A stretch of 38,479 nucleotides of DNA from Verrucomicrobiales bacterium (GCA_029213025.1 JARGOZ010000055.1:1-38479), one strand, 5' to 3'. Counted from the stretch's first letter, positions 1 through 8,718 are shown. Notes: generated from the letters alone by a model not told the origin. A program made the numbers and translations.

Positions 1-70
1 GGTGACAGGATTCGAACCTGCGACCTCGTCGTCCCGAACGACGCGCGCTACCAAACTGCGCCACACCCCG
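1..70 (-). tRNA. tRNA-Pro (anticodon CGG), 3' end cut off by the window
   Basis: On the minus strand the 5' acceptor arm (cggggtg) starts at 70. It is followed by the D arm, an anticodon stem cgtcg/cgacg closing the loop ttcggga, and a T arm with the standard ttcgaat loop. The loop puts CGG at positions 34-36, which decodes proline codon CCG. Only four bases of the 3' acceptor strand lie inside the window, so the last few bases and the CCA status cannot be seen. Confidence 0.95.
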
Positions 71-146
71 TGATTGGAAATTTTCCCGGTCGGAAAAATA
101 CGATCCCGGCGATGACTGGCAACAAAAAAGTGCGAAATGAATCGCG

Positions 147-1109
147 TCACGACCTGGACCGGGTTTTTCGCGATTTGAAGATATTTTTGAGGGGTGTGCG
201 CCGGGCGAACAGTGGCTGAGGCCGCCCGCATTTGGGGCAGGAGTTCTTTTTGCAGGGGCACTTCGGCAGACAAAAAAGCGGATTCCGCCCCGCCTTCCCG
301 GGTGCCGAAAGCATTTTCCGAATCGGCAGCAGTGGCTTTCGACACCCCGAAGAAGACGGGGGATTTTTCGCTGACCCCATTGACGGACGGCTCCGCCGAC
401 AGGTAAACAAAGCAAGTAACGGCCGCTGCACCACCCGGTAGGGCTCCGATCTGTGCGACCGGGATTTCCTCTGCGGCGGCGGAGTCGAGCGGGAGTAGGT
501 ATTCCCTGCCTTTTCGCGAGGCACGGGAGCCGGGCTCGCGGGAGGCGCCTGGGGCGCCGGATCAACCAGCAGGGTCAATACCGCCCGGCCGCCGGTGCCG
601 AACAGCTGCCCGAAGGAACTGTCGGTCAACCCCGGTGCCGTGATGTAGTAGAGAAACAATTTTTGTCCTTTGGTGAAAAAATACGGCGTGGGCCGGTCGA
701 GATTCAACCGGGTGAGCCCTTTTGTTCCGGTCATGACCGGCAAAGCTCCGTGGCCAACATACACTTCCTTCAAATCATCGGTCGGAACGGCGAACAAAAT
801 TTTCCCCGACCCTTGCAACTGCACGGCTTCGCTCGAACGGACCACGAGATGCAGGGGCTGGTTGGAAATCATTCCCGGAGTAAAAGTAGGATCGACCTGG
901 AGCGAATCAAAACGATGCCCGATTCCCCCACCCTCACTTATCAGGCCGTCGATCTCGATATTGCCGTTCGGATCGTTGTCAAAACGACTCAACATCTGGG
1001 TGTTCCCGGCGAAAATTGCGGTAGGCAGCATCACTGCTATATAGATAAGGCGGGCTGTGTTTGCTGCTTTTCCCCATCGCTTTATTCTCCACTCCCGCCG
1101 TATCGCCAT
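147..1109 (-). pseudogene. Secreted hypothetical protein, probable frameshift in the second half
   Basis: I do not recognise the family. The N-terminus has a basic region and a hydrophobic segment (residues about 17-34) that looks like a signal peptide. Residues about 35-185 read as a normal globular protein ending in a Pro/Ala-rich stretch. From about residue 200 the open frame turns into a very basic Ser/Arg/Pro/Lys-rich sequence typical of an out-of-frame reading. Adding one base at the T4 run at 511-514 (A4 on the coding strand) joins the good N-terminal half to another frame with balanced composition (it begins REYLLPLDSAAAEEIPVAQI). That frame has no stop and runs through the tRNA to the window edge, so the true 3' end is unclear and a second error is possible. 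Start ATG at 1109. The defect could be real decay or a sequencing or assembly error. Confidence 0.5.
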
Positions 1110-1250
1110 CCCATAGGCCTAACAAAAACACCAATACCGGGTCAATCTTTTTTGGTTTATGTTAGTGTGTTTTGACTAACGGAATTCGTTCGCTTTCGGA
1201 CTGACTAAAATTGCTTTTAGCCATCAGATTCTCCAAAACGACAAAATCCC

Positions 1251-1312
1251 CGACTTAACAGGGTACAATGGCGGACTGTACCCTGTTGAATCAGAGATTG
1301 TACCCTGTTTAA
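1251..1312. repeat. 22-bp-phased intergenic repeat, locus 1 (three units)
   Basis: Core aacagggtaca at 1257-1267 on the plus strand, then two inverted copies (tgtaccctgtt) at 1277-1287 and 1299-1309. The two copies in the same orientation are 22 bp apart. The head-to-head pair spans 31 bp. It lies in the divergent gap between the hypothetical gene and the NusG-like gene, about 50 bp before the latter's ATG. Confidence 0.85.
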
Positions 1313-1358
1313 CGGGTTGATTTTCGCCCCGATCCAAGGCACTGGTAGTCCAACAACC

Positions 1359-1910
1359 ATGCCAATCATCCTCGAAGAAGGCGACTCCGGTTGGTTCGTC
1401 ATCCGAACCCGTCCGAAAAGCGAACACATTGCTGCGATTCATCTCATGAAATTCGCGGACATTGATGAAGTGTTCGCGCCTCGCGTAAAGTACGAAAAAG
1501 GCACCCGGCGCGGTAAGGTCTGGTTTGTCGAATCGCTTTTCCCCGGTTACATCTTCGCCCGCTTTGATCTGGGCGAGAAGCTGCGTGCGGTCAATGCAAC
1601 CAACGCTGTCTCCGGTGTGCTCAAATTCGCCGATATTTTCCCCCAGATCAGTGACGATTTTATCCAACAGCTTCGCGCTGAGTTTCCCGAAGAGGAAAAC
1701 GAGATCCGGATCATTGATCAACCCATCGAAGAGGGAGATGAAGTTCTGATTCTTGATGGTGTTATGGCAGGTCTGGAAACGGTGGTTACAAAAATCATGT
1801 CGGGAAAAGAGCGGGTCCGGATTCTTCTCAACTGGCTGGGCCAGGAGCGGGAAGCCGAGGTTTGCTACGCGTCAATCGCCCCGACCAGACAGGCGCGCAG
1901 CAATCTTTGA
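1359..1910 (+). CDS. NusG-family transcription elongation/antitermination protein (NusG/RfaH-type paralogue)
   Basis: The 183-residue product starts with the NGN-domain pattern GWFVIRTRPKSEHIA (residues 11-25), and FPGYIFARFD at 61-70 is the classic second NGN block. A C-terminal KOW-type domain follows (about 122-172, beginning IEEGDEVLILDGVMAG). NusG proteins bind the RNA polymerase clamp and change pausing or termination; paralogues such as RfaH or UpxY act on particular operons. The usual secE and rplK neighbours of housekeeping nusG are absent. The next gene, 39 bp downstream, is a heptose kinase, so a specialised role in envelope polysaccharide expression is plausible but inferred. I chose the ATG at 1359 because the NGN domain begins right after it; an in-frame start 14 codons upstream adds nothing conserved. 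A housekeeping NusG in a rearranged context remains possible. Confidence 0.85.
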   Translation: MPIILEEGDSGWFVIRTRPKSEHIAAIHLMKFADIDEVFAPRVKYEKGTRRGKVWFVESLFPGYIFARFDLGEKLRAVNATNAVSGVLKFADIFPQISDDFIQQLRAEFPEEENEIRIIDQPIEEGDEVLILDGVMAGLETVVTKIMSGKERVRILLNWLGQEREAEVCYASIAPTRQARSNL

Positions 1911-1949
1911 GCCTTGCAATCACTGCCCGGTTCTCTACCGTTTCCGATC

Positions 1950-2951
1950 ATGTCCCAGTCCGTATCCGCCGGCGATCTGCTCAATCGCTTTTCCCAACAA
2001 CGCATCCTCGTTGTCGGGGATATCATGCTCGACTGGTTCATCTGGGGCAGCGTATCGCGGATTTCACCGGAGGCACCCGTGCCTGTAGTGGAAGTACAGG
2101 AGGAGGACCGCTACCCGGGCGGAGCGGCTAACGTGGCGCGAAATCTGACTCCCTTCGGCTCGAAGATCGAGCTCGCTGGACTGTACGGAAAAGATCCCAA
2201 CGGGGCCCTGCTCACCGCTACTCTGGAAAACAACGGGATCGGCTCGGATCTGTGTCTGGAGGTGGAAAAATTTCAGACCATCACCAAAACCCGGGTCGTG
2301 GCCCGCCATCAGCAGGTGGTGCGAATCGACCGGGAAAAGAGATTTCAGCTCGATCCGGTAAAAGAAGCCGTGCTGATCGAAAATATCGCCAAGGTTCTGC
2401 CCAATATCGACGGGATGATCATCGAGGACTACGGCAAAGGCCTGATCACACCCCGCCTGGTCGAAGCGCTGATCAAAGAAGCGCGGAAACACAAAATCGT
2501 CATCACCGTGGACCCCAAACCGGGCAATCCGATTTCCTGGAAAGGTGTCACCACCGTAAAACCGAACCGCCCGGAAGCCTTCGCCTGCGCCGGGAAAGTG
2601 GATATCCATCGCGACGAGGGAGTTCCCCCGCTGGAGGATGAGCCACTCCTCGAGGTCGGTAAAATTCTTCGCGAAAAATGGGAGAGCGATCAGGTGCTGC
2701 TCACTCTCGGCGAACAGGGCATGCTGCTTTTTTCCGCGGACGAAGAGCCGTTTCTCATCCCCGCTCTCGCCAAAGAAGTCTTCGATGTGTCCGGTGCCGG
2801 AGATACCGCTATCGCACTTTACACGTTGAGTCTCTGCGCCGGTCTGGACGCCCACTCCGCCGCGAGAATTTCCAATCTGGCCAGTAGTATCGTAGTAGGC
2901 AAACTGGGAACCAGTCCGATCGAGAAAGACGAACTGGCCGCCTTGCTTTAG
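1950..2951 (+). CDS. rfaE1: D-glycero-beta-D-manno-heptose-7-phosphate kinase (HldA / RfaE domain I type)
   Basis: A 333-residue PfkB/ribokinase-fold sugar kinase. It has the N-terminal ILVVGDIMLDWFIWG strand, the sugar-binding RYPGGAANVARN block (residues 54-65), the MIIEDYGKG segment (156-164), and the C-terminal VSGAGDT anion-hole/catalytic motif with the base Asp at 285. This length and motif set match the stand-alone kinase domain of HldE, which phosphorylates heptose-7-phosphate at C1 on the way to ADP-heptose for LPS core. No nucleotidyltransferase domain is fused, so a separate HldC-type enzyme would be needed elsewhere. The start at 1950 avoids 12 unconserved leading residues. It follows the NusG-like gene closely and may be co-transcribed with it. 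A related carbohydrate kinase with another substrate cannot be excluded. Confidence 0.85.
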   Translation: MSQSVSAGDLLNRFSQQRILVVGDIMLDWFIWGSVSRISPEAPVPVVEVQEEDRYPGGAANVARNLTPFGSKIELAGLYGKDPNGALLTATLENNGIGSDLCLEVEKFQTITKTRVVARHQQVVRIDREKRFQLDPVKEAVLIENIAKVLPNIDGMIIEDYGKGLITPRLVEALIKEARKHKIVITVDPKPGNPISWKGVTTVKPNRPEAFACAGKVDIHRDEGVPPLEDEPLLEVGKILREKWESDQVLLTLGEQGMLLFSADEEPFLIPALAKEVFDVSGAGDTAIALYTLSLCAGLDAHSAARISNLASSIVVGKLGTSPIEKDELAALL

Positions 2952-2960
2952 CTTGCCGCC

Positions 2961-2977
2961 ACCCCGGAAAGCGGGGT
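2961..2977 (+). other. Short perfect hairpin just upstream of the DUF1287 gene
   Basis: The arms accccg (2961-2966) and cggggt (2972-2977) flank a 5-nt loop, 12 bp before the ATG at 2989. No T-run follows, so it is not a convincing terminator. It may affect translation initiation, or may be chance. Confidence 0.35.
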
Positions 2978-2988
2978 ATCATTTCCCG

Positions 2989-3579
2989 ATGAGACACCTG
3001 CTCCGCCTTTCTCTGATTTCTTTACTTCCGGTCTGCGTGCTGGTCGCTCAGAACTCCGGTAAAACAACAGCGGAGAAGATCACGGAAGCCGCTCTGTTCC
3101 GCGCCACCCAGTCGGTGCGCTACGATCCCAAATATGTCGTGCTCGACTACCCTGGCGGGGATGTCCCGGCTGATACCGGCGTTTGCACCGATGTAGTGAT
3201 CCGCACCTACCGGGCTCTCGGAATCGATCTACAGAAACTCGTGCACGAAGACATGAAGCGGAATTTCTCCGCCTATCCGAAGATTTGGGGCCTGCGTAGG
3301 CCCGATAAAAATATCGATCACCGACGGGTTCCCAATCTCCAGCGCTTTTTTAAACGAATCGGTGCCGAACTGAAACGCGACGGAACGAACAAATTTCTCC
3401 CCGGAGACATCGTCGCCTGGGACCTCAACGACAAAGGGCTCACCCATATCGGCATCGTCGTCGGCGAAGATGAATTTGTTCACAACATCGGAGCTGGTCC
3501 GCGGAAAGAAAAAGGGATCGATGAATGGACCATTCTCGGTCATTATAGATATCACCCGGAACTACCGGCCGTAAACTAA
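2989..3579 (+). CDS. DUF1287 family secreted protein (papain-like NlpC/P60-related fold)
   Basis: The 196-residue product has a clear signal peptide (MRHLLRLSLISLLPVCVLVA). The mature part carries the DUF1287 hallmarks: YDPKYVVLDYPGGDVPADTGVCTD with the candidate catalytic Cys, VVIRTYRALGIDLQKLVHEDM, the DKNIDHRRVPNL segment, and GDIVAWDL followed by LTHIGIVVG with the candidate His. E. coli YijF belongs to this family. The Cys/His arrangement resembles amidase/NlpC-type folds, so a role in peptidoglycan or another envelope polymer is likely but unproven. The ATG at 2989 is preferred because the signal peptide begins there; the longer frame adds 12 unconserved residues. Export to the periplasm or outside is expected. 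Confidence 0.8.
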   Translation: MRHLLRLSLISLLPVCVLVAQNSGKTTAEKITEAALFRATQSVRYDPKYVVLDYPGGDVPADTGVCTDVVIRTYRALGIDLQKLVHEDMKRNFSAYPKIWGLRRPDKNIDHRRVPNLQRFFKRIGAELKRDGTNKFLPGDIVAWDLNDKGLTHIGIVVGEDEFVHNIGAGPRKEKGIDEWTILGHYRYHPELPAVN

Positions 3580-3586
3580 CGGAGCT

Positions 3587-3865
3587 ATGCCTGCGAAAAA
3601 GAACAAAATCGACCCGGCCACCCTCCAGGGAGAAGCATTGCTAAAAGAGGCCTGCCGGAGAATCCGCGTCGCGCGAAATTTGTGGAAAGAACATCGCAAC
3701 GGCGCCTGCCGCAACGAGCGGGAAAAAGCGCTCGAACTGTATGAAAGACTCTCCGCCGAGCAAAAACAGAAGGTCCCGGAAACTCTCCGGACCTGGCTGA
3801 AATACCGCAGCGAAAAATATTTCGGCAAAGACCGGAAAGGAAACGGCGCGAACAGCAAGGGGTGA
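3587..3865 (+). CDS. Small basic hypothetical protein (92 aa)
   Basis: Family not recognised. The product is strongly Lys/Arg/Glu-rich and helix-forming, without signal peptide or membrane segment. It contains a central run of charged heptad-like residues (NEREKALELYERLSAEQKQK) and a basic tail (FGKDRKGNGANSKG). It starts 7 bp after the DUF1287 stop with ggag just upstream of the ATG, so it is probably translated from the same transcript. A nucleic-acid-binding or ribosome-associated role would fit the composition, but nothing specific supports it. Confidence 0.65.
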   Translation: MPAKKNKIDPATLQGEALLKEACRRIRVARNLWKEHRNGACRNEREKALELYERLSAEQKQKVPETLRTWLKYRSEKYFGKDRKGNGANSKG

Positions 3866-3966
3866 TTTGTCAGGAGCGAGCCGGGCGAGCGCAGTGCGGG
3901 ATTTTTCCGCTTGGTTTATGCCCCATATGATGCTGAAGTCTAGGATAACCTAAATTTCAGGTCATC

Positions 3967-5151
3967 TTGAAGAAGGCTCCTCCCCAAATTTTGCACATGG
4001 CGATCTCCGTCAGCTTCCCGCTGATGGCAATTTTCCTGTCGGGATGCAGTCTGGTCCATGTCGATCCGGGCCCCGTCTCGCAGGGCAGTGTGCTCAGCTT
4101 GCCGAATCACAATCCGGCCATGGCGGGATCGCATGGTGCCGGCGAGCCGGAGCAAACCGCGAACCGGCTGGTGGAAGTGTACTTCGCCACCGACCGGGCG
4201 CAAAATCCTGAGATCGGGCAAAAGCCCATTTTCCTCGGCGAAAGGAATCTGTCCGGCGCCCCGATCAGCTACGGAAAATGTGTTGTTTCGATCCCTCAAA
4301 ATCACGAGCCGGGCGTTTTGGAGACCAAAAAATGGTGGAAGTTCGAATTCAAAGAAGATCCGGAGAAACATGTCGTGATCAAATCCGCGGCGTTGCTCGA
4401 TTCCGATTCCTTTTTCGACAACCTCGAAGCGGTTGCCGAAGACGCAGACCGGGAACGGCGGGCGGGCAAGCAGGCGCTGCTTTTTATCCACGGCTTCAAT
4501 GTCTCTTTCGATCTCGCTATCCGGAGGACCGGCCAGTTGGCCTGGGACCTCGATTTCCCCGGCGTTCCGATGAGTTTCACCTGGCCAAGTGCCGGGAAAT
4601 TAACCCAATACACCGCCGATGAAAGCAGCGCGGAATTTGCCAAACCCCACCTCGCGCAAGTATTGGTCGAGATCCAGAAAAACACCGATATAGAGAAAAT
4701 TCATATCATCGCCCACAGTATGGGCACCCGGGTTTTGACCGGCGCTTTGGTGATGGCGAAGGATCAGGGCTTTGATTTAGACCTGAACAACATCGTCCTC
4801 GCAGCGGCTGATATCGGGGTCGATGAATTCAAAGAGGAGATCATGCCGAAGATTTACGGCTCATCCAAACGCCTGACGCTGTTCGCCAATTCAGGAGACC
4901 GGGCTCTGCAAGCTTCGTCGCGAATCAACCGGACTCCGCGGCTGGGCCGCTCGGGAGACAACATTGTTGTGCTGCCCGGCATGGATACAATCGACGCGAC
5001 ACGGGTGGACCGCTCTTTTGTCGGGCACAGCTACTTCGGAGGCAACAGCCTCATGCTTCGGGATTTGATCAACCTGATCGTCCATGAGGAATCACCCGCC
5101 CAGCGCAGGCTGACTTTACAGCCGAACGGCGCGTGGACATTTTTCCGATAG
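3967..5151 (+). CDS. DUF900 family alpha/beta-hydrolase lipoprotein
   Basis: The 394-residue protein begins at TTG 3967. That start gives a normal lipoprotein signal: Lys-Lys near the N-terminus, a hydrophobic core, and lipobox LSGC with Cys27. The ATG at 3997 would remove the basic residues. After a linker comes VEVYFATDRAQNP, a typical opening of DUF900 hydrolases. Then come the oxyanion strand LLFIHGFNVSFDLAIRR, the nucleophile elbow IIAHSMGTR (Ser in HSMG), an acidic strand IVLAAADIGVDEF, and a C-terminal VGHSYF with the probable catalytic His. The protein is expected to be membrane-anchored with an esterase or lipase-like activity of unknown substrate. The 100 bp upstream hold no gene; a short inverted repeat (tagg/ccta) lies at about 3941-3952. 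Confidence 0.82.
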   Translation: MKKAPPQILHMAISVSFPLMAIFLSGCSLVHVDPGPVSQGSVLSLPNHNPAMAGSHGAGEPEQTANRLVEVYFATDRAQNPEIGQKPIFLGERNLSGAPISYGKCVVSIPQNHEPGVLETKKWWKFEFKEDPEKHVVIKSAALLDSDSFFDNLEAVAEDADRERRAGKQALLFIHGFNVSFDLAIRRTGQLAWDLDFPGVPMSFTWPSAGKLTQYTADESSAEFAKPHLAQVLVEIQKNTDIEKIHIIAHSMGTRVLTGALVMAKDQGFDLDLNNIVLAAADIGVDEFKEEIMPKIYGSSKRLTLFANSGDRALQASSRINRTPRLGRSGDNIVVLPGMDTIDATRVDRSFVGHSYFGGNSLMLRDLINLIVHEESPAQRRLTLQPNGAWTFFR

Positions 5152-5240
5152 CCACAAGGCCGTTTCCAAAAAACGCAACAATTCCCGCTTGTGGTTCTCA
5201 CAAACTGGAAATACAGTCTATACTCACTCTATTTTTTAGA

Positions 5241-6260
5241 ATGACATCCCGAATTTTCCCCACATTTCTCGCTCTGTTACTATCGACTTTCCCGGCTGCC
5301 GCCAATGATCAGCGGGTTCTCGATTTTGTGGAGACCTGCCGCACACGACTAACGGATAACCGAACTTTGGCCGGAGACGCCGACGGCTGGTTTTTCCCGA
5401 CCAGAGAAATCAAACAGCTCAGTTTGGGCAATTTCTGGGAAAAACCGTGGGCGGAAGTCTCGCGCAATCAGTCCGATCCGGTGCCTTCGATGATTGAATT
5501 TCACCAACTGCTGGCGGAGAAAAATGTAAAATTGCTCATCGTCCCGGTCCCGGCCAAAGCTACGATTTATCCCGGGAAATTTGCCGGGCATTTCGCTCCC
5601 GGCGAGGCTCAGGGTATTTCGCCGTTTATGGAAAATCTCCGCAAACAAGGTCTTAATGTGGTCGATCTGGAACCGCTGTTTCTCGAAATGCGGACCCATT
5701 CCACGGAGAAACTCTGGTGCGCTCAGGATGCCCACTACTCTCCCGCAGCGTGCGTAAAGATCGCCGATCTGGTTGCGGATATTCTGGAATCGGAATTCGG
5801 CATGGAACGCCATAAAAACACTACCTTGTGCCGGTCGGAGGCTGAAGAAATCAGCATTCTCGGGGATCTCGTGGCCTACTCGGAATGGCAAAAATCCACC
5901 CCGCAGGAAATCGTCAATGTTCAGTATGTGAGCCGCGAAAATCCTTTGCAAAGTAATGCAGAAAGCCCGGTTCTACTGCTCGGCGACAGCCATGCGCTTG
6001 TGTTCAGCGATGCGGAAAACTTTCACTGTGAGAGTGCCGGGCTTTTCGATCATCTTTCCGCCGCAATGGGCAGCGCAATTGATCTGGAAGGCAGTGCGTC
6101 AGGCGGACTGGTCACTTCGAGGATCAATTTGTACCGGAAAGCGGTCAATACTCCCGGATATTGGGACCGGAAAAAGGCGGTTGTCTGGGTCTTTACGGCG
6201 CGGGAATTTACTCAGAGTTCCTTCACTCGCGGATTTGTTTCAATTCCGATTGAGCGGTAA
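5241..6260 (+). CDS. AlgX/AlgJ-like SGNH-fold protein, secreted
   Basis: The 339-residue product starts with a signal peptide (MTSRIFPTFLALLLSTFPAAA). AlgJ/AlgX-type features follow: a DGWFF opening, a region ending NVKLLIVPVPAKATIYPGKF, WCAQDAHYSP carrying the Asp-His pair of the D-x-x-H type, and LLLGDSHALVF carrying the GDS nucleophile serine. Family members O-acetylate exported polysaccharides such as alginate in the periplasm, using an acetyl donor brought by an MBOAT protein. No MBOAT (AlgI-like) gene is in the window, so the polymer and partner are unknown. The start at 5241 is chosen for the signal peptide; the longer frame overlaps the previous gene and adds an unconserved stretch. 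It lies 89 bp after the DUF900 gene. Confidence 0.75.
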   Translation: MTSRIFPTFLALLLSTFPAAANDQRVLDFVETCRTRLTDNRTLAGDADGWFFPTREIKQLSLGNFWEKPWAEVSRNQSDPVPSMIEFHQLLAEKNVKLLIVPVPAKATIYPGKFAGHFAPGEAQGISPFMENLRKQGLNVVDLEPLFLEMRTHSTEKLWCAQDAHYSPAACVKIADLVADILESEFGMERHKNTTLCRSEAEEISILGDLVAYSEWQKSTPQEIVNVQYVSRENPLQSNAESPVLLLGDSHALVFSDAENFHCESAGLFDHLSAAMGSAIDLEGSASGGLVTSRINLYRKAVNTPGYWDRKKAVVWVFTAREFTQSSFTRGFVSIPIER

Positions 6261-6307
6261 AGATTCCTGGCAAAAATCCTGCTACATCGTATATAGATGT
6301 TCAGGTC

Positions 6308-6799
6308 ATGTCCGATCACACTGCGCCCATAAAACCCCTTAATCAGCTCGCCAGGATCGAGCCGGCGACGCTTGACGATTTGCCAAAACTGGTAGACCTC
6401 CTTCTCACCCTGTTTCAAATCGAAGAAGACTTTCAACCGGACCGGGCTCTCCAGGAAAAGGGCCTCAGGCTCATTCTGGAACAACCCAGCCGCGGCCGGA
6501 TTTTTGTGGTCCGGACCGACTACGAAATTATCGGGATGGTAAACTGCCTCTTCACCATCAGTACAGCGATGGGTGGATTTGTGGTCTTGCTGGAGGATTT
6601 GATTATCAATACCGAGTTTCAACGCCAGCACTACGGCACGCAACTCATCCAATACGTGGTGGATTACGCGAAGAAAAAGGACTTTAAGCGAATCACTCTG
6701 CTGACCGACAAATTAAGCGAGGACAGTCAGAAATTTTTCGTTAATTTCGGTTTCGAACATTCCAAAATGATCCCGATGCGGCTCAATCTGGAAGTATGA
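6308..6799 (+). CDS. GNAT family N-acetyltransferase
   Basis: The 163-residue product shows the GNAT layout: an N-terminal IEPATLDDLPKLVDLLLTLF helix region, the strand RIFVVRTDYEIIGMVNCLF, and the core strand VVLLEDLIINTEFQRQHYGTQL, whose Q-R-Q-H-Y-G-T acetyl-CoA pyrophosphate loop corresponds to Q/R-x-x-G-x-G/A. It ends with RITLLTDKLSEDSQKFFVNFGFEHSKM, the usual C-terminal motif. The acetylated substrate cannot be deduced. Its stop overlaps the next gene's start in an ATGA arrangement at 6796-6799, so translation of the two is probably coupled. Confidence 0.88.
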   Translation: MSDHTAPIKPLNQLARIEPATLDDLPKLVDLLLTLFQIEEDFQPDRALQEKGLRLILEQPSRGRIFVVRTDYEIIGMVNCLFTISTAMGGFVVLLEDLIINTEFQRQHYGTQLIQYVVDYAKKKDFKRITLLTDKLSEDSQKFFVNFGFEHSKMIPMRLNLEV

Positions 6800-7563
6800 T
6801 CGACGCTCACTGTCATCTGCAGGATGACAAACTCGCCTCCGCTCTCGAACAGGTGATCGGTGAAGCAATGGATCGCGGGATCGATACATTTGTCGTCAAC
6901 GGCACCTCGGAAAAAGATTGGGACCGGGTCGCCGATCTGGCCCGGAATCACCGGCAAATCATTCCATTCTTCGGCCTGCATCCCTGGTTTGTTGCCGATC
7001 GCAGTGTGGACTGGTTGCAGCGACTCACCGTTTTTCTCGACGAATTCCCCGATGCCGGCGTCGGCGAAATCGGTCTTGATCGCTGGATCAAAAATCATGA
7101 TATCGATCAGCAGATGCCTGTCTTTGAGAGTCAATGGCAACTCGCCAACGAGAAAGGCCGCCCAATCTGCGTTCACTGTCTGCAGGCATGGGGTCACCTG
7201 GAGCAATGCCTCCGGTCGCTGCCTGGCAAAAATTTCCTGCTTCATTCCTATTCCGGCTCCCGGGAAATGGTTCCTGTTTTCTCCAAACTGGGCGGGTATT
7301 TCTCGATCTCGGGGTATTTTTTGAAGCCGGAAAAATCCGCCAAACTGGAAATATTCGATTCCGTCTCCGATGATCGCCTCCTGCTTGAAACCGACGCCCC
7401 GGAAATGGGTCTGCCTCCGGAGCAGAATCTCTATCCCGGCGAAAATTTCAATCATCCGGCCAATCTCACAGTCGTCTACGAGGCCGTAGCCAGGCGCATA
7501 GGAATGAGCAAATCGGAACTCAGCTCTTTGGTGGAGAAAAATTTCCGCAACTGGCTGAATTGA
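6796..7563 (+). CDS. TatD family metal-dependent hydrolase
   Basis: A 255-residue TIM-barrel hydrolase with all the expected metal-site blocks: IDAHCHLQD (two His, first strand), FFGLHPWFV, VGEIGLDRW (metal-binding Glu and Asp), ICVHCLQAWGHLE, FLLHSYSGS, and LLLETDAPEMG near the end with the catalytic Asp. TatD proteins are 3'-5' exonucleases or deoxyribonucleases for some members, or act on other substrates. The length is normal. The start ATG overlaps the upstream GNAT stop. The convergent OmpA-like gene ends immediately downstream (its stop begins at 7564), leaving no spacer between them. Confidence 0.92.
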   Translation: MIDAHCHLQDDKLASALEQVIGEAMDRGIDTFVVNGTSEKDWDRVADLARNHRQIIPFFGLHPWFVADRSVDWLQRLTVFLDEFPDAGVGEIGLDRWIKNHDIDQQMPVFESQWQLANEKGRPICVHCLQAWGHLEQCLRSLPGKNFLLHSYSGSREMVPVFSKLGGYFSISGYFLKPEKSAKLEIFDSVSDDRLLLETDAPEMGLPPEQNLYPGENFNHPANLTVVYEAVARRIGMSKSELSSLVEKNFRNWLN

Positions 7564-8718
7564 TCAAGGCTCCGGTTTTTCCTCTTCTTCCTCTCCATCT
7601 GTCGGGCTCACGTAGCCGGGCGGTTTGGTGATCAGAATCTTTACCTCGCCTTTATCGATGCGGTCGAGAGTCTTCGCTGTCTCCGCTTTCAGAAAATTGG
7701 GATGAATCCCTGCGATCGACAGGAGACGAACCGCTTCCGCCAGCCTTTTCTCACTGATCCACGATGAAAACGCATCTGCACCTGAGCTGTAAATCAGCGA
7801 CCGGACAATGATCGGATGCCCGACCCACGGTTCCGCTTTCAAAACCGGCACAAGCTCCTCAATCATTTCCCTCTGCCCGGTTTGCAGAACAAAACTGTTT
7901 CTCGCAAACAGGATCGGGCCGAATTCTTCATACGGACTGAGCGCCCCGCTCTCCGGCGGAATTTCCTCCGATATCGTATCCTCCTTCATGCCCTGCGAAG
8001 CGATCTCCGCCGGCACAACCAGAGGTTCCGGGATCTCGACTACGGCCGACATCAGCATGGGATCCTGCACCGTGATTTCCGGGTAAATCGAAGGGTCTGC
8101 CGTCCCCTCGATCAGTGACCGGATTTTGGTCAGCATAATCCCGGGCGTCTCATAACTCGCTTCCTGCTTCTTCTGCTCCAACTTTTGCTCGAAAGTAAAC
8201 GCCTTGCGGGTTTCACCGGAAGAAAGCAGCACCGGAGCTTCAGGCAGATCCTCGACGGGAACGAGACAAATTTGCTCCTGATACCTGCGCTTCCCCAATA
8301 GCGCGCGAGCCCGAAGCCGGATCACCGATTCCGCTACCACACTGTCGGTCAGTCCGCCAACGACAAGTACATCGTCCGAAATTTCGAATACACCTTCATC
8401 GGTCGAAAGAGCGATTTCCACGATCAGGCTTTCGAGAAGTTTCCGGTCCGGCAATTTTACATCGTCATTAAAATCCATCCCGGCATCAACCACATTCATG
8501 TCCGGTCGGACATCCAGAATGGTTCCGGCCAGAGAATCGGCGGTTTCTTTGGAGTCAATTGAGCCCGAAAAGGTAATTTTCGATCTTTTGAAAAGGATCG
8601 CGAATGGTTTACGTTCCCGGGCAGCATCCGTTTCCGGTTCCGCAAAAGCGAATCGAACCGGAAAAATCAACAAGCAGATCAAAGCGATCACACTTCTCTG
8701 CCGAACAGGAATCATCAT
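7564..8718 (-). CDS. Exported BON/OmpA-like envelope protein
   Basis: The 384-residue product has a signal peptide (IALICLLIFPVRFAFAEPE). Residues about 40-140 contain KITFSGSIDSKETADSLAGTI and a second similar unit ending VVGGLTDSVVAESVIRLRARAL. These resemble the BON-type repeats found before OmpA domains, as in mycobacterial ArfA. The C-terminal third (from FGPILFARNSFVLQTGQREMI) resembles an OmpA peptidoglycan-binding domain, including WISEKRLAEAVRLLSIAGI. The usual N-x-x-L-S-x-x-R-A is altered here to W-I-S-E-K-R-L-A. The tail ends in an acidic Glu/Pro run. It is probably periplasmic or outer-membrane-associated with weak or altered peptidoglycan binding. The start could be either of two adjacent ATGs (8718 or 8715). 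Confidence 0.65.
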   Translation of the reverse strand: MMIPVRQRSVIALICLLIFPVRFAFAEPETDAARERKPFAILFKRSKITFSGSIDSKETADSLAGTILDVRPDMNVVDAGMDFNDDVKLPDRKLLESLIVEIALSTDEGVFEISDDVLVVGGLTDSVVAESVIRLRARALLGKRRYQEQICLVPVEDLPEAPVLLSSGETRKAFTFEQKLEQKKQEASYETPGIMLTKIRSLIEGTADPSIYPEITVQDPMLMSAVVEIPEPLVVPAEIASQGMKEDTISEEIPPESGALSPYEEFGPILFARNSFVLQTGQREMIEELVPVLKAEPWVGHPIIVRSLIYSSGADAFSSWISEKRLAEAVRLLSIAGIHPNFLKAETAKTLDRIDKGEVKILITKPPGYVSPTDGEEEEEKPEP

